DNA from: Triplophysa rosa | Taxonomy: Eukaryota > Chordata > Actinopteri > Cypriniformes > Nemacheilidae | Length of the DNA: 64,000 bases | Assembly (NCBI RefSeq): GCF_024868665.1 | Contig: NC_079895.1 | Coordinates: forward strand, 2,310,785 to 2,374,784 | Direction: 5' to 3' | In this document: piece after piece, positions 23,051 to 35,336 of the stretch | How the letters are laid out: every line of letters begins with the position of its first letter | Numbering within the stretch: position 1 is the first letter of the stretch | Translations under genes and position numbers: made by a program | Notes under the pieces: model-generated | What the model saw: the letters and a program-made list of their open reading frames with translations, nothing else | The model's database searches: none | What the model was told of the DNA's origin: nothing

Positions 23051-23273
23051 GAGGAAAAAATGGACCGCAGACAGAAACGGGCTGAGCTCTCACACTTGTG
23101 CATTTATAAACACATTTAAAGAGCTTCCAAGCAATCGATAAAGAATAGCTGCTCCAAAATATTCCTCTGTGATCTGAAGATGGATGTTAGACCGCTGAGG
23201 CTGCTGTCTAGCTGCAGGCAGGACTGACTGTGTACGCTGAGGCTTAAGTGCATGCAGAAACATTACAGTTGCA

Positions 23274-23302
23274 TATGTGTGTGTGTGTGTGTGTGTGTGT
23301 GA
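23274..23302. repeat. GT microsatellite
   Basis: About 14 uninterrupted GT dinucleotides in otherwise unique sequence. Confidence 0.9.
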
Positions 23303-23559
23303 GAGCAGGTGGTCTCCTCCAGTCAAACTGCCCACCTCCAATTAGCACTTGGCCTTGCTGCATATAGAGTTAAAAACGCACAGCCTTCACTCCTACATGA
23401 TGGAGGAGAAGAGGTGTCTAGGTAAGGGCCATAAGGTCGGCTGAGATCGAGAGGGCTGAGATGCGTACGGGTGAGTTACGCTCTTGCAGTTCAGGTGCGA
23501 ATGGCCGGTGCAGGCGAGGAAGTAGTTGAAAAGAACGGCATCAAGTCAGACATTTTACT

Positions 23560-23676
23560 TAACAGAATGTTGATGCCAGAGTTAGCAGGTTCGATTTCCA
23601 GGTTCGAGGTGTGCGGAATGAGAAAAAGCACTATATGTCTCTTTGGTTAACAGCAAATGTTAAATGCAAACAAATA
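23560..23676 (+). mobile_element. Degenerate tRNA-derived SINE
   Basis: A B-box-like 'gcaggttcgatttcc' at about 23585 is followed by a decayed form of the fish SINE tail, 'gtctctttggttaacagcaa' then 'atgttaaatgc'. It corresponds on plus to the tail seen on minus at 54532-54695. No clear A box remains. Confidence 0.5.
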
Positions 23677-24375
23677 TACAAATAATAATGATAATATGTA
23701 AATATATCATGTAAACATTGCACAAGAGCAGTAAGTATTAAGCAACATAAGAGTTTAAGGTATCATCCTGCATTGTGTTTCTAGAGATGCAGAATGTATT
23801 CATAAATTTACATTTATTTATCAACTTTTTGTTCACTTCTGAAAAATGCTTAGTGTTTTAAAAACACCACCCTTTTTCAACTTTTCAGAGAAATCAACTT
23901 ATGTCTTAAATCAACGAACATCTCTAAATATTAAAAAGAAACTGTTTCAACATTGAACAAATGAAATGTCTCATTTAAATAGCTTTTTGTTCCTAATTCA
24001 GCAAAACCAAATTATTCTCCTCTCTTTAACCACAGAATGGACCATGCCAATCTCCCCCACTGATAACAGACGCCAATGACGTCCATCCAATCACTAATGC
24101 CATGAGGTCATCATCCTCCACCTGTCATTTCATACATTTTCAACCCGTCCTGAATGAAGAGAAATGACGACGCACGACCCTCCCCACACCACACCACTCC
24201 ACGTAACGTGGAACATTCCCGATCATCATACCATCATCCCTCATTGGCTGCACATTTTCACAAAGTGCCCAAAGTGTCATGTACCTCCGTTAGCGTGTTG
24301 AGAACGGCAGTTGAGGAAGAACTTAATGATGTGCTGATCACAGATGATACCTGGTCCTCTCTCACCGCGCAATAA
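23677..24375. other. Non-coding, no gene seen
   Basis: AT-rich to about 24030, then a less AT-rich unique stretch with 'ccaatgacgtccatccaatc' (a CRE-like TGACGTCC and CCAAT boxes). The 73-codon frame at 24154-24375 has no domain. Confidence 0.4.
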
Positions 24376-24700
24376 ATATATCCTCATTAATGTCAAGAAA
24401 CCAAAGAGTGGCCCATTATATAAAAGTTATGTCTTAATAATGCCTCTTACTTCATCCGAAGAGTGACACAATTTTCTGTTCTAATTCGCCGGCAATTATC
24501 CATCTGCCTTTTTTTGTAGGGAGTCCAATATCCCAGCAACATTTTAATTACAAACATAAATGAAGTTCTTACACCCGTTTGGCATGAATTCTGAAAGTGT
24601 AGATTCTTATTAATATCTTAATTACTATTTGAAAATCCCTAATTGACTGTAATACTTTGCACTTGCATTGATTGTAGGTCATCTCAAATATAGAAATTGG
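24376..24700. other. Candidate conserved non-coding element
   Basis: Contains 'tcctcattaatgtcaag', 'ttttaattacaaac', 'cttaattactatttg' and 'ccctaattgactg' in unique sequence. It is AT-rich but not low complexity. Confidence 0.35.
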
Positions 24701-24969
24701 TGTAGCACAAGAAGCTCTGGTTATTGTTATTCAAGAGTTGAATTATTCCTTTTCAAGAAACAGGAGGTTTCTAAAAAAAATCACATTAATTTCAACGTAT
24801 AAAAAATGAGAGACGCAACATCTTGGCTTTTAAAAATGTTTCATTCCTGGTGAAAAAAAAATATTAAAAAAAGGAAATATTTAAAATGTTGTTTTCATGT
24901 TGATGTGTTTTGTCGTGCGTTTTTCTTGTTTATGTTGTATGAGTAAGACAAAGATACATTTTCTTAACT

Positions 24970-25165
24970 AAGAATAGGCCTGTCACAATATCAGATTTTT
25001 TATTTATGATTATCATGGCCAGAAGAATTCATGTTAACGGTATTATCACAATATCTTTAAAAATAATTTTAAGAATATATAAACATATTCTTATTGATTA
25101 TTATAGATACTATTTTAGATTAGAGATCTAATTATGTGATTTCTATAGGCCTATATAGGTACACA
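24970..25165. mobile_element. Decayed transposon remnant
   Basis: 'ataggcctgtcacaatatca' at the left and 'ataggcctatatagg' at the right border an AT-rich stretch. It resembles the 'cctgtcacgataa' repeats I recall from fish. The boundaries are approximate. Confidence 0.35.
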
Positions 25166-25429
25166 CACACACAATAATAAAAGACACTATATTGGCTTCA
25201 AAGTGGTCGGTTCACTGTTGCACACTATTGGTTGGTGGAGGGTTAAAAGTGACGGTTGACACGCTCATCTGTTAGTTTTACCGCATCTCTTCCTGCAAGT
25301 CTTAACCTGGAGCAAAGAACAAGGGAAGCTAATAGGGTGCTCTACAATAACCGCACACGCACACGCATAAACACACACACACAGCTCACAGGGCAATCAT
25401 TTGAAACATATAGCATCAGTCTTTCAATT

Positions 25430-25745
25430 TGATCCCTCTCCCCTCCGCGCACCTCTCCGTAACATCATTATTGATGGCGAATTTGAATCCTCCTCTGACG
25501 GCGGCCTGTTATCCGGGCTCGGGGGAAATGCAAATTGATTCCAGATCTGAAGTGGCATTTTTTGAGGGCCTGAACGCATTACGCGCTCTGTCATTTTAGG
25601 ACCTACTGGAGGAATCGCAGGTAAATGTCAGTCTCCATCTCGCCCGGTGAGTGTCTGTTTGATATGAGGAGCGTCTCTCGCTTTCTCACGCTGCTCTGTT
25701 TATCACACATGAAAATCAGATATCCGAGGAGTGATTGACAAGTCC
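25430..25745. other. Candidate conserved non-coding element
   Basis: Unique, balanced-composition sequence with 'aacatcattattgatggcga' and 'gaaatgcaaattgattcc', the latter an octamer-like ATGCAAAT on plus. No reading frame is supported. Confidence 0.35.
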
Positions 25746-26125
25746 AGAGTTAATATAGAGATGCACGAAAGGGTATGAGAACGTATGAATGGAACAAACC
25801 AATTTAAATATCAATTACATTACTAACATTGACTGAGAGTAAATATAGGCCTATTCATTATATTTGGACTGCCAAGTCCGTCCAGAACCTTCCCAGCTAC
25901 TGCCCATATTGAATATAGAATCTCATTAGAGTTCAATAATATTTATACTGTATTTATGTGTGTTATACAGAAATATGAATGAATGAGATACTCAAACATA
26001 AAATACATGGAGCAAGTGTTTGTGTAATCAGTGTTTAAATAACCATTGTTTAAGCCCCGCCCCTTCCACCTTACAGAACGCAGTTGCTTCCTGGCGCACG
26101 TTCAAGCTCGAACCGGTGCGCAGAG

Positions 26126-27080
26126 CTAGGTAGTAACTGATTACTTGTCATCTGGATTACATAATCAGATTCCAAAAATCAAGTACTTTTTACATTTTAA
26201 AATACTCATAATCAGAGTACAGTTACTATTTTATTATTACAGATTACATTACATAGATTACATTACATATTACTGTTTTATTTTTTGGTAAGCCTACCAC
26301 TTTAACTATTAAGAAAACCAACCAACCCACCTAAATTTAAATCTTCACAATTTAGCAACAATAATCCTATACTCAACATTCCTTGCGAAACTTCATTAGT
26401 CATAAATCCAAATAGATTTGTTCTGCTAAATTGTCCATGCAGCATTCACAATATATCATCTATTTTTCACAAAGGTAATACATTTGAAAAATATTGTTTA
26501 AATTGTATTTTGTAGAAGATAATCACAAGCATATAGGCGGGTGATACATTTTTATCTTTCACAAATTTATTTTGTTGATTTGCGACTGTGTGTACCTGCC
26601 AGTCTTTCTGTTGTGAATATTTACATTTGCTATTAGCAAACCTTTATTAATGTGGCTATAATATATGCAGGTATAATTTAATATAATTTAATTTAATATT
26701 TTAATGTTTTATTTTTAATTTAACAAGAAAAGTGTTGTAGACACAAAGATACACCAGGTAAAGGTTCCAAAATGAGATAATTTTCAAAAATCGTGTTTTT
26801 TTATTGTGCATTCGAATTAATATCTATCAAACTGCAGTTGGTTTGTATTGATTTAAGCCGTAATAACTAAAAAGATACAGAATAAAAACATGATAACATA
26901 ATAAAAACACATGAGTTATCTCATTTTGGATCTAAACTCTTCAAATGTAATCTAAATGTAATCAAAAAGTAGTCAGATTACAGTACATGTGTAATGTGTA
27001 ATCTAAGGGATTACGTTACTGACTACAAATTTCACCGTGTAGTTTGTAACTGTTTACAATTCCCAAGTAATCTACCCAGC
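26126..27080. mobile_element. Transposon remnant with 'gtaatc' ends
   Basis: The left end 'ctaggtagtaactgattact' is mirrored near 27060-27080 by 'caagtaatctacccag'. Both ends are followed inward by many 'gattaca' repeats. About 955 bp, AT-rich and non-coding. It separates two halves of less AT-rich sequence (26050-26125 and 27081-27520), so it may sit inside an older element. Confidence 0.55.
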
Positions 27081-27152
27081 AACCCAGTTTTGCTACGGTT
27101 TCCAAGTTGAACGACATGTTTCCTGGAAACGGTGTGCAACAGGGTTTGAGAT

Positions 27153-27479
27153 ATGTTTTCTCTTGTTTGGTGGGTGTGTCAAAAATGTCAGCCCAATCAG
27201 CAGCAACATGTATATAACCTACACGGTATTAAAGAGACAACTCGCACAGTGGGTCCAAGTAAAGTCGTTTACAAATGTGTCCACTGCAGCTCGGTATACA
27301 CAACAATTGAAGATATTAGAAGACATGTATTTTGCAGAATTAAACACGTATATATACGGATTTCATCAGACTCCGAAAATTCTTCAAAAAGAACAAAACG
27401 AATAGTCTTCTCAGCTACCATAGTTGCAACTCTTGCGTCATCAGAACAGGGTGTTCAACGCACCAACGTTTCCGTTTAA
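27153..27479 (+). other. Unassigned 108-codon frame with a CxxC...H pattern
   Basis: The frame contains 'YKCVHCSSVYTTIEDIRRHV' followed by 'FCRIKH'. That gives C-x2-C-x12-H-x6-H, close to but not matching a classical C2H2 zinc finger (x3-5 between the histidines). It begins and ends within probable transposon sequence next to the remnant at 26126-27080. It could be a piece of a transposon-encoded zinc-finger protein or a chance frame. No partner exon was found. Confidence 0.2.
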
Positions 27480-27520
27480 AAAACGTTTTGTCGGGGCTGA
27501 ACGCAGCCCTGGAATCTGCC

Positions 27521-28784
27521 CCTTACCTGGACTAAAACCATTTATCATTCCTGTTACATGTTATATATTAAATTATCTTTATAAATAATTTTACAAACTT
27601 ATTTAAAATGTTCATTCAATATTTCAGAAGAAGTTATTCATCACAGAATTAAGTTGATCTTTTACATTGAAAATAACAGTGGTATGGCTGCAAGATGTTC
27701 AAGACAAAACTAAGTTATTTTAATAAAATACTGTAGCTTCTTGACTTCAAAAATCTTTAAATATAGAAAACAAGTCATATTTTTTACTAATCTTAAAACG
27801 GGCTCTTTCTTTAGTGCTTTTAGTAGCTCAACATCTTTTTGTGTTCTCGAGAAAATCGGTCATGTGAGTTTTAACTCAACATTATGGTGAGTAAATGACT
27901 TTTTTATATTTTCTTATTCATTTTTTGTCCCTTTAAACACGAATGACTGAATGACAACGGAAAAGTAGAGAAATACAGAGTAAGAGAGAGCGCTGGAACA
28001 GTGAAATAAAGGGGAAGCAGATGGGTGAAAATGAAGGTCAAATTGGATTGGAAGGTTTGTCAAAATGTGATGACATAAGCAATCTGTACGCTGTTATTGC
28101 ACTTTGCTGGAGGTGGAGGGAAACATTTTAAAATTACAGGAAAAAGGAAAGAAAGCTCAAGAGCTGCCAGGGCCGATCGCCTCAAGTGTTTTCCCTTTGT
28201 TCTTTATCCATTTACTTCCCTCCATCTCAGGCTCCTTGTACACCCTCTCTTCCCTCTCTTCACAAATGAGATCTCATTCATTTCAACACTCCTTTTCAGA
28301 TGGTGGATTGAGGGTCTGTTGTGATTTGTCAGCTGAAAGCAGGAAATAAATAAAGCAAAATGAAAATAATAAAATGCAACTAAACATATAATACTGCAAA
28401 GAGGCTCATTAGCATTTGAATGCTTTTTTATTTGTTGCACAAAAACAAACTGTGTAGTATTTTGGTAGAAAATCATCTGTCAGTTTGTATGAGCTGGCCG
28501 AAAAGACGCCATCAGTCACAAAAATCACAAACAAAAACTATGCAAGATAAAACCCAGACTACAATAAATACAGGGTAGGAGAAGGAACATGACAAACTTA
28601 TAATGTTTTGGACCAATAAATAATTCTGGTACTGTGTTGAGTCACTTGATATCTATCTATCTAAAAGATTCAGAAAATGAAGTTCTTAAAATTCTTTAAA
28701 ATCTAGATCTTAAAAATCCTGAGCTCTGCACATTACTGCAACTATACCACTTTTTTTACATCTGTGAATGTTTTTAGGTGACTA
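27521..28784. other. Non-coding, no gene seen
   Basis: AT-rich sequence. The overlapping frames near 28100-28350 in two phases have no domain and appear incidental. Confidence 0.45.
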
Positions 28785-30517
28785 GGGCCTCATTTATGAA
28801 ATGTTGCGTACAAACCGTCCTAAATTTGATTTTACGATCATTTCTCAAAGTGCGTACGTGTGATTCATAGAACCAGTGCTCGAATCAAAGGGGGGCTGGG
28901 GGGATCCGGGACCCTCATAAGGCATTAGGGACCCCCCATAAGAAGTAAAAATAGACTTGGGGGATTTTTTTGAGTAAAAATAATAATGACAAATGTGATT
29001 AAATTCATGCAATTGATATGGTAAATTTAGTGAATTAATTATTTACAATAATTTATATTAAGTTTGTTTATGGGCTAGTTGTCATGTCTCTTTAAATTTT
29101 AAACGCCCCGCCCCACGTCTGAAGACCACTAAGCGCACATCGTTGACACGACTGCTTGATCGGCGTCGCTCCAATGAAGCTAACTTCAGCTAAAAAATGG
29201 AGAATAATAAACCTCCACTCGCAATCGGGAAGAGGAAGCTTCTACTTTTTTGAGGGGTAATTTTCTCTCTCTCTATATCTTTCCACTATATTTATCAACT
29301 CCATGTCGAGGCTTTTGTATTTCTTGCGTGAATTATTATTAGGCCTGGTTCTGGGGTGCTAGAGATCTCGATGAAGATGAGTAACAGCTTTTTAGTCATT
29401 ATAAAGGGAGTGCTCAATGTGCGGTTTCTGTGCTATATATACATTCAGAATTGTATAAAACTTGTTTTTCATGCTGCTAAGACCAACGGCCACATACACG
29501 CCGCAAAGTTTCGGGAATTACATCGGCATATAAATGCGGGATTCAATCTTGAAATAGCTATGATTGACATATTGATAGCCATAGTTAGTTCCTGAATAAA
29601 GCTGAATAAAACTTTTGGACTGAAATGGTTGAATAGTCTGCTGACTGACTCATAACAGTCCCTTGCCACCACCTACTGGAAGTAACTGTGTAAACTGCAC
29701 TGAAATCGTTGAAAAATCCCCACAACACTAACACACAGACTGACACAATTTATATTTTTAATATCTAATAAACTAGTTTCTTGCAATTAAACAAGTCTTT
29801 TGGAACCAACATTATTATCACAAATAGTCAATCATCCAGTTATTTTTAGGGAAAATAGTAAATACTACATTGGTAAATAATGCTAGAATTATTCTGTTGG
29901 ACGTACACTACCATTCAAAAATCCTTTCTGTTCACAAAGCCTGCATTGATTTGATCCAAAATACAGTAAAAAAGCCTGTTCTTTTATGTAAGCCTGGTTT
30001 TAATAAATAGTATATAATTATGCATATTATGATCAAATATATTGTGCATTTTGTATAAATTGTATATTGCGAGACTAAAACCCACCAAAAACAATCTTAT
30101 GATGGGGACCCCCCATAAGAGTTGACTCAATTCGAGCACTGCATAGATCTAACGTACGCAAAGAAAACGCGTGTACGCTTCTATCAGATGGGAAATCTAC
30201 AAATCGCAAATGATCGTGAATTTGCGCGCAGCTGAACAGTTTCAGATCTCCGCCTTTTAATGATGTCTAATTAACGTCATTGACATATGAAAGAGCACCT
30301 GTCAACATCCAAATTCTTTACAAGCGGCAGGAATGGCTTATATTTAAATAAAACCTGCAGCACACGGACAAGCAAAAGTGCGTACGGCTGCTCAGACCCT
30401 GACATGGCGTTAAGCACTTTTCCACGTCAAGGTCCGTTTTTATAAATACGTTGCCGTGGGTTTTTGCGCACGCACAATTTACGATCAAATCTGTGCATAC
30501 GCACGAAATGAGGCCCC
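28785..30517. mobile_element. Outer transposon with 'gggcctcattta' ends, split by an insertion
   Basis: The left end 'gggcctcatttatgaaatg' plus 'ttgcgtac' is mirrored by 'gcatacgcacgaaatgaggc' plus 'ccc' at the right. The interior also shows paired 'gtacgc' motifs. About 90 bp of the left part lies before, and about 375 bp of the right part after, a younger hAT element (28874-30141). Confidence 0.7.
28866..30149. mobile_element. hAT-like element inserted into the outer transposon
   Basis: It runs from 28874 ('cagtgctcgaat') to 30141 ('attcgagcactg'), a perfect 12-bp inverted repeat. It is flanked by catagaac (28866-28873) and catagatc (30142-30149), an 8-bp duplication with one mismatch. 'ggaccccccataaga' occurs near both ends. 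At about 29200 the plus strand reads M-E-N-N-K-P-P-L-A-I-G-K-R-K-L before stopping, a possible relic of an autonomous parent's coding start. No intact transposase is present. Confidence 0.8.
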
Positions 30518-31080
30518 AGATGTTAAGAAAACAGCTCATGGGCCAGCCTATAATATGAACTCAAACATTTATCATCAAATTTACCCAAATCCAGATGCAA
30601 TCTAGATGCATTTTACACTACCACTCTGTATTTCAACAATCGTCTCAGTTGTTTCTCTTTTCATTTCTCCTGAGCATTTTAAGAGAAACATCTGATGAAA
30701 CTTGATCCTGAGAAACCCATCAAATCTTCTGAGCTATAAAAGAGCAACCTCCAAGCAATACAATTTTCCTTTGGGATTTAAACATATACTGTATGAGACA
30801 AAATGAGACGAAAAACTGTAGGACATCGCTGGACATTAATGGGTTAATAGTATAGCTTTACAGCTGTCTCAACCGTGTCGGTTTTTATTTCTCCTATTAA
30901 TAGGCAAATCTTAGACAAAGTTCAGTGAAACGTGACCGAGAGCCATGAGCTATGAAAGAGCAACCACTGAGCAAAACTCACATCCCCTGTCATCTCGTCT
31001 CCGCCTCCTACAAGCCCCCACACACACGCATCCGCACGGATTGCTGGATGCCAGATGAAGAGAGGCATATCTGGATGTAA
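30518..31080. repeat. Fragments of the 'gagatctca' dispersed repeat
   Basis: Stretches such as 'gagcattttaagagaaacat' and 'gagctataaaagagcaacc' relate to the better copies at 32280-32900 and 50785-51190. The rest is unassigned. Confidence 0.4.
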
Positions 31081-31720
31081 TATCATTATGAACGCTTCCC
31101 TTAAAGCTCAATCATAACAGCGTTATGAGCGATACAGCTCTCTTTATAAGACACAAATGAAGTCGTCCATCGTCCCCTGGATTGAGTCATCAATTTCCCA
31201 TGGCGATAAGGCTCGTTTGCAGAACCTAATCGTCTTGTCTGCTCCGCGCCGTCCCGCAGGCTGATCGGATAGCGCTTTTGAATACTGCTACACGAGCATG
31301 ACAATCGAAAGCGTCCATTAAGATTGAAAGGCCTCCATTACTGGGGTCTGCCTGTGGGGGGAACACAGCTTTTCTTTGTGCGCGAAACACCGGCCGGCGT
31401 AAATCACTCTGCTCAGCTGCGTGTTTATTGATTGCGGCCACTTGTGCGCCGAATTCTTCTCCGAATAAAGGGGGGGGATTTATTTTCCTGGCCGTCAGGA
31501 CGTCGGAGCGCAGACGAAGTCGCTCAGGAGGGCTCAAGGTGCGACGGGATTTCTATACCAGAGTGTATGGATGGATTTCTCAGGTTGCTCTGTGATATAA
31601 ACCCCGCTGGGCCATTGATTTCTCTGATGCTCTGTAATGAAGCAATGCTGAGACATAAATTATGTATTAACCAGCAGACAGACGATGACCTGTGATTCAT
31701 TCACAACCTGTTATGTTTAT
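31081..31720. other. Candidate conserved non-coding element
   Basis: Balanced-composition unique sequence with no terminal repeats and a G7 run at about 31472. Open frames on both strands (67-103 codons) overlap one another over most of their length, which argues against any being real. Enhancer interpretation is inference. Confidence 0.35.
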
Positions 31721-31865
31721 CATACGGCGGCCCGATACCATCTCAAGTTCTCGCGAGCGTTTCGCTGAGACAGACACTTTGGGGCAGACATTTTCCGGTC
31801 GTCGTTGAAGAGTCAAGAGAGTCGACACAAATAAAAATGTACTCATTTATTTTTGAAGACATCCT

Positions 31866-32272
31866 TTAAAGTCCCCATGAACCGGAAGTTGCGATCGTTT
31901 TTACTTCCGTATTCTGACAGATTTATGAGTGAAAAGGAATTTCAAAGGAGAAAGTGAGTGGGCATGGCTTGCGTTTTTCACTGAGAATTGATTGGATGTG
32001 TAAAACAGCTGTTGTATTGATTTTGAAATGAAACTGGAGGCAGACTGACAGTTGAAGGGGAGGAGTTGACGGATGCTCCGGCCAAGCCGTCTAGTTTACG
32101 ATGGATAGATAGGGCGGAAGTGCATTTTCAGATTTTAATTGAAGATTATGAGGCCACATGAATTTAAAAAAGAAAATGACCCACATTGACAAGCTATTTA
32201 CTATAAATGCTACAATATTTCATGAAAAAAATAAGAATTGTCTTTTTGATTTCACTGGGACTTTAAGGAAGA
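31866..32272. mobile_element. MITE with 'tttaaagtccc' ends
   Basis: 'ctttaaagtccccatgaa' at the left is mirrored by 'ttcactgggactttaag' at the right. The interior includes 'gaagttgcgatcgtttttac' and 'gggcggaagtgcattttcag'. A shortened copy lies in reverse orientation at 40310-40445. Confidence 0.7.
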
Positions 32273-32279
32273 TAAATCA

Positions 32280-32900
32280 CTGATGAGATCTCTTTAATTT
32301 CTCCATTTTTTCTCATAAACATCAATGAGACTGAATGGAGAGAAAATTAAAATGTGCTTATGTCTCACAAATCGCAGAAATCTCACAAATGAGTTTCAGA
32401 AGAGATCTCGGCAATGTCTCAAACTGAGCTCAAATCTGTCAAATCTGCAAGCAAAAGTCTCTTTCATAGCTCAGGAGATTTGACGAAGTTCCCAGTTGTG
32501 TTTCATTTAAGTGTCAACTAGTCTCAGATATTTCTCCTAAAATTGCTCAAGAGAATTTTTTTTATACAAGTATAAATAAGAGTATGGAGGTGTAAAATGA
32601 ATGTAGATTGTAAAGGAAAAATAATCTGGATTGGGGTAAATTTGATGAGAAATGTTCATATCGAGATCTTCAATAATATTGACTTTTGATTGCAGACTTG
32701 ACAAATCTGAACTCAGTTTGAAACATTGTTGACGTCTCTTCTCAAACTCGAATGACAGAGACATTTGTGAGATTCCTGACTCTTTTTAAGCAAACATTTC
32801 CATTTGCTTTCCATTTTATCTCATTGAGGTTTGGGGAAATTATTAAGATATTAAAGAAACCTCATCTGTCGTTTTTCTTACGGGTTGCTCCATGCCCTTA
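32280..32900. repeat. Dispersed 'gagatctca' repeat, copy A
   Basis: Rich in 'tctcacaaat', 'gagatctc' and 'tcatctgt' motifs. The part at about 32580-32770 is nearly the same as 50870-51070, sharing 'gagtatggaggtgtaaaatg' and 'cttcaataatattgactttt'. The family is dispersed in this window and non-coding. Confidence 0.65.
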
Positions 32901-33089
32901 ATAAAGAGACTCCACCAAGAGATTTGACCCTCGTACAGCCGCGTTTCATTTATTTTTGTAAAGGGAGAAAGCAAGAAGACGAATCCTCTAAAAGTCTCCC
33001 GTCTGGGCTACAAATTAGGTTTCTATTTGAGAGAGCGCTCAGCTTTTCAACGGCCCCACTCTCAGAACTCCCTAAACCGTAAATCTGTG

Positions 33090-33370
33090 CAGAATCTCTC
33101 TGTTTACGGTCAAACCTCCCAGGAGCTCTCTGTCCACGGCTCTGCTGGGAATCTCTCGGCCTGTAAAGTGCTTCCTGAGTAATCGTTACTCACAGTTTTG
33201 AAGCGGCGCTGGCTGGCGGCGTGTTGATATTTTCTCCATCCTTTTCATTAATTGAGTATTGACGGAGATTGGAGAGTCATTACACCGCATTGATCTGTCT
33301 TAAGTTCTGCGGCTCTACGATGCCAGAAAGGCGGACGAACGGCTTGAGGGAATTATCTGAAAGTGTACAA
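33090..33370. other. Candidate conserved non-coding element
   Basis: Unique sequence with 'ttttcattaattgagtattg' and balanced composition, ending before AT-rich sequence at 33400. No reading frame is supported. Confidence 0.3.
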
Positions 33371-33965
33371 CTCAACATCGTATCATAAGCAGCATCTCAG
33401 TCTGAGTGCTTTTAAAGGTAAATGAATTTACTTACCAGCTCTTCAAAAGCATTTTGGAAGCCGCAGTGTTCAATTTATGCACCTTTGGATTTGGCATCTA
33501 AAATCATGCAATTTTTGTCTAGATGGCAAGGTTTAGAATAGTGTTCTAGCTTATAGCTGAATAGGTGAAAGGATGCATTTTACAACGGTAAACATTTCAA
33601 ACAACATTGAGCTATTGCTGTCACATCTCAACATTTGACATTATGTTGGATATTTATCTCAGCAAATAAATATCATTCATGCATTTTGTTTAAATCTGTT
33701 AACTTTTGACAATCCAATCACAAGAGTCAAGAAATGATGATATTTGCTGATATTACCTCTATTCATCACACATGAAAATGGAAGGTCTAGTCAAGGGCAT
33801 TGCATTGTGGGATACAGTATGGCATGCAGCGTGCTCTTGCATACTGCACATTTTTGCAACGTAGTAGGTCACAGAGGTAATCCATGCACACTGAAAATGC
33901 AGAAAACATTTAAAGCATAAATAATAAAACCACCATCACATTCGAATATTCCAAAAAGTCTCAGT
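33371..33965. other. Non-coding, no gene seen
   Basis: AT-rich sequence. Nothing recognised beyond a possible short MITE fragment around 33780-33880 ('gcattgtgggatacagtatg'). Confidence 0.4.
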
Positions 33966-34200
33966 AACATTAAATTCTGTCTTCATTTATTCACCCTCAT
34001 GTTGTTCAAAATCTGTCTCTTCTCTTGAACACAAAAGATGAAATTTTGAGAAATGTCTCTGTGGTTTTGTGTCAATGGGGTTCCGTGTCGTTTGCTTTAA
34101 AATGTCTTCTTTTGTGTTCTACAGAAGAAAGAAAGTCAGCTTTGAATGACATAAGGGTGAGTACACTGTATGATGAAATGATATTTATTTTTGGACGAAT
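33966..34200. mobile_element. MITE, 'gggatagttcaccc' family, copy 4 (ends decayed)
   Basis: It retains 'tttattcaccctcatgttgt', 'gaacacaaaagatg' and 'cttcttttgtgttctacaga'. The outermost terminal repeats are no longer clear. Confidence 0.65.
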
Positions 34201-35212
34201 AAAGAGTACAGCTCCCAAATATGCAAAATGACAGACAGAGAGCTTTTCTGATTGGCTAAAAACGAATGGACAGGACGCTTCTATGACCTCTTTTTGTCTA
34301 ATCCTATTGCAGAAAAGTGTGATTTATGAGACCACATAATTCAGTGATATCTTTCAGGGTATTAAAAGCACCTTAACGTTTAAAAGCATTGTCCAGCGTA
34401 AACAGTCGAGCTGTATTTTCTCATCCTCTTATCTCTGTTGCATTGGGAAAAAAACAACAACTGTCACATCTGCTGAGAACAAAGGTCACTTACAGAAATG
34501 TTAGCAGCAGATATTTCAAATGTATGTTTAACGTTGTCGATTTATGCTAGTTGCTTCCTTGACATTTTTATAACATTTCTCCCTAAATCTTATAGGTCAG
34601 AGTTTTCAGTGATATACAGTACAGGCCCAAGAGTTCAGGCTTCTCGGAGAACTTTCATGGCCCGTTGTGAACTACAACACAACGTTTAAAAAAGCAAACG
34701 ATCCTGTTCACAACTCGAGAGCATTTAGGAATCAACCACCTCACTCCTGTATGTCTGAGAAAAAAAATGTGTGGCGTTTCAATCCATATATGTAAATACA
34801 GCGCTCCTCATCTGTGATGATAATGTAGAGCTTTTGTGTAGGTTGGTGCTAGCAGAGAGAGAGTGAAAATCTTTCTGCTAGTGGGTAAAGTCTATTGATT
34901 GAGAATTCCTACAGCTCAGAGGTGATAAATATTCATCGCGGAATCTGATTGTGAAATGGCGATCAGCATTCGGACGGATCTCTTTCCACGCCTGAACATC
35001 GGCGGACGTAATTGTTTGACCACAGCTGGTACGGCACGAGTTCACCCACAGCTTCATATTCATGCGGGAGGCCTGCGTGTGTGTAAAAACACCAAAATAA
35101 TAAATAAACATGGAAAGGCTCGTTCAGCCAAGGAATAGTTCAGAAGACATTGAAATTCATTATTTACTCTGTCTTCATTTATATCATTCTGAAATCATAT
35201 GCCGCACTCTAT
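34201..35212. other. Non-coding, no gene seen
   Basis: Mixed-composition sequence. A piece with 'ggaatagttcagaag...ttcatttat' at 35133-35185 may be a remnant of the 'gggatagttcaccc' MITE family. No coding frame is supported. Confidence 0.4.
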
Positions 35213-35336
35213 AAACGCTGGGCCGTTTCAATCTACGGTTCGGTAAAATATGGACAAACCTAACCGATGGGTTAAATTAAGCAAGAAAATGTCCATATTT
35301 GACCCATCCGTCGTTTGAAATAACCCAGCGTTTTTT
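35213..35336. mobile_element. Hairpin MITE 'aaacgctgggt'
   Basis: 'aaacgctgggccgtttcaat' is mirrored by 'gtttgaaataacccagcgtt', and 'aaatatggacaaacc' faces 'gtccatatttgaccc'. The whole 124 bp can fold into one imperfect stem. Confidence 0.7.
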
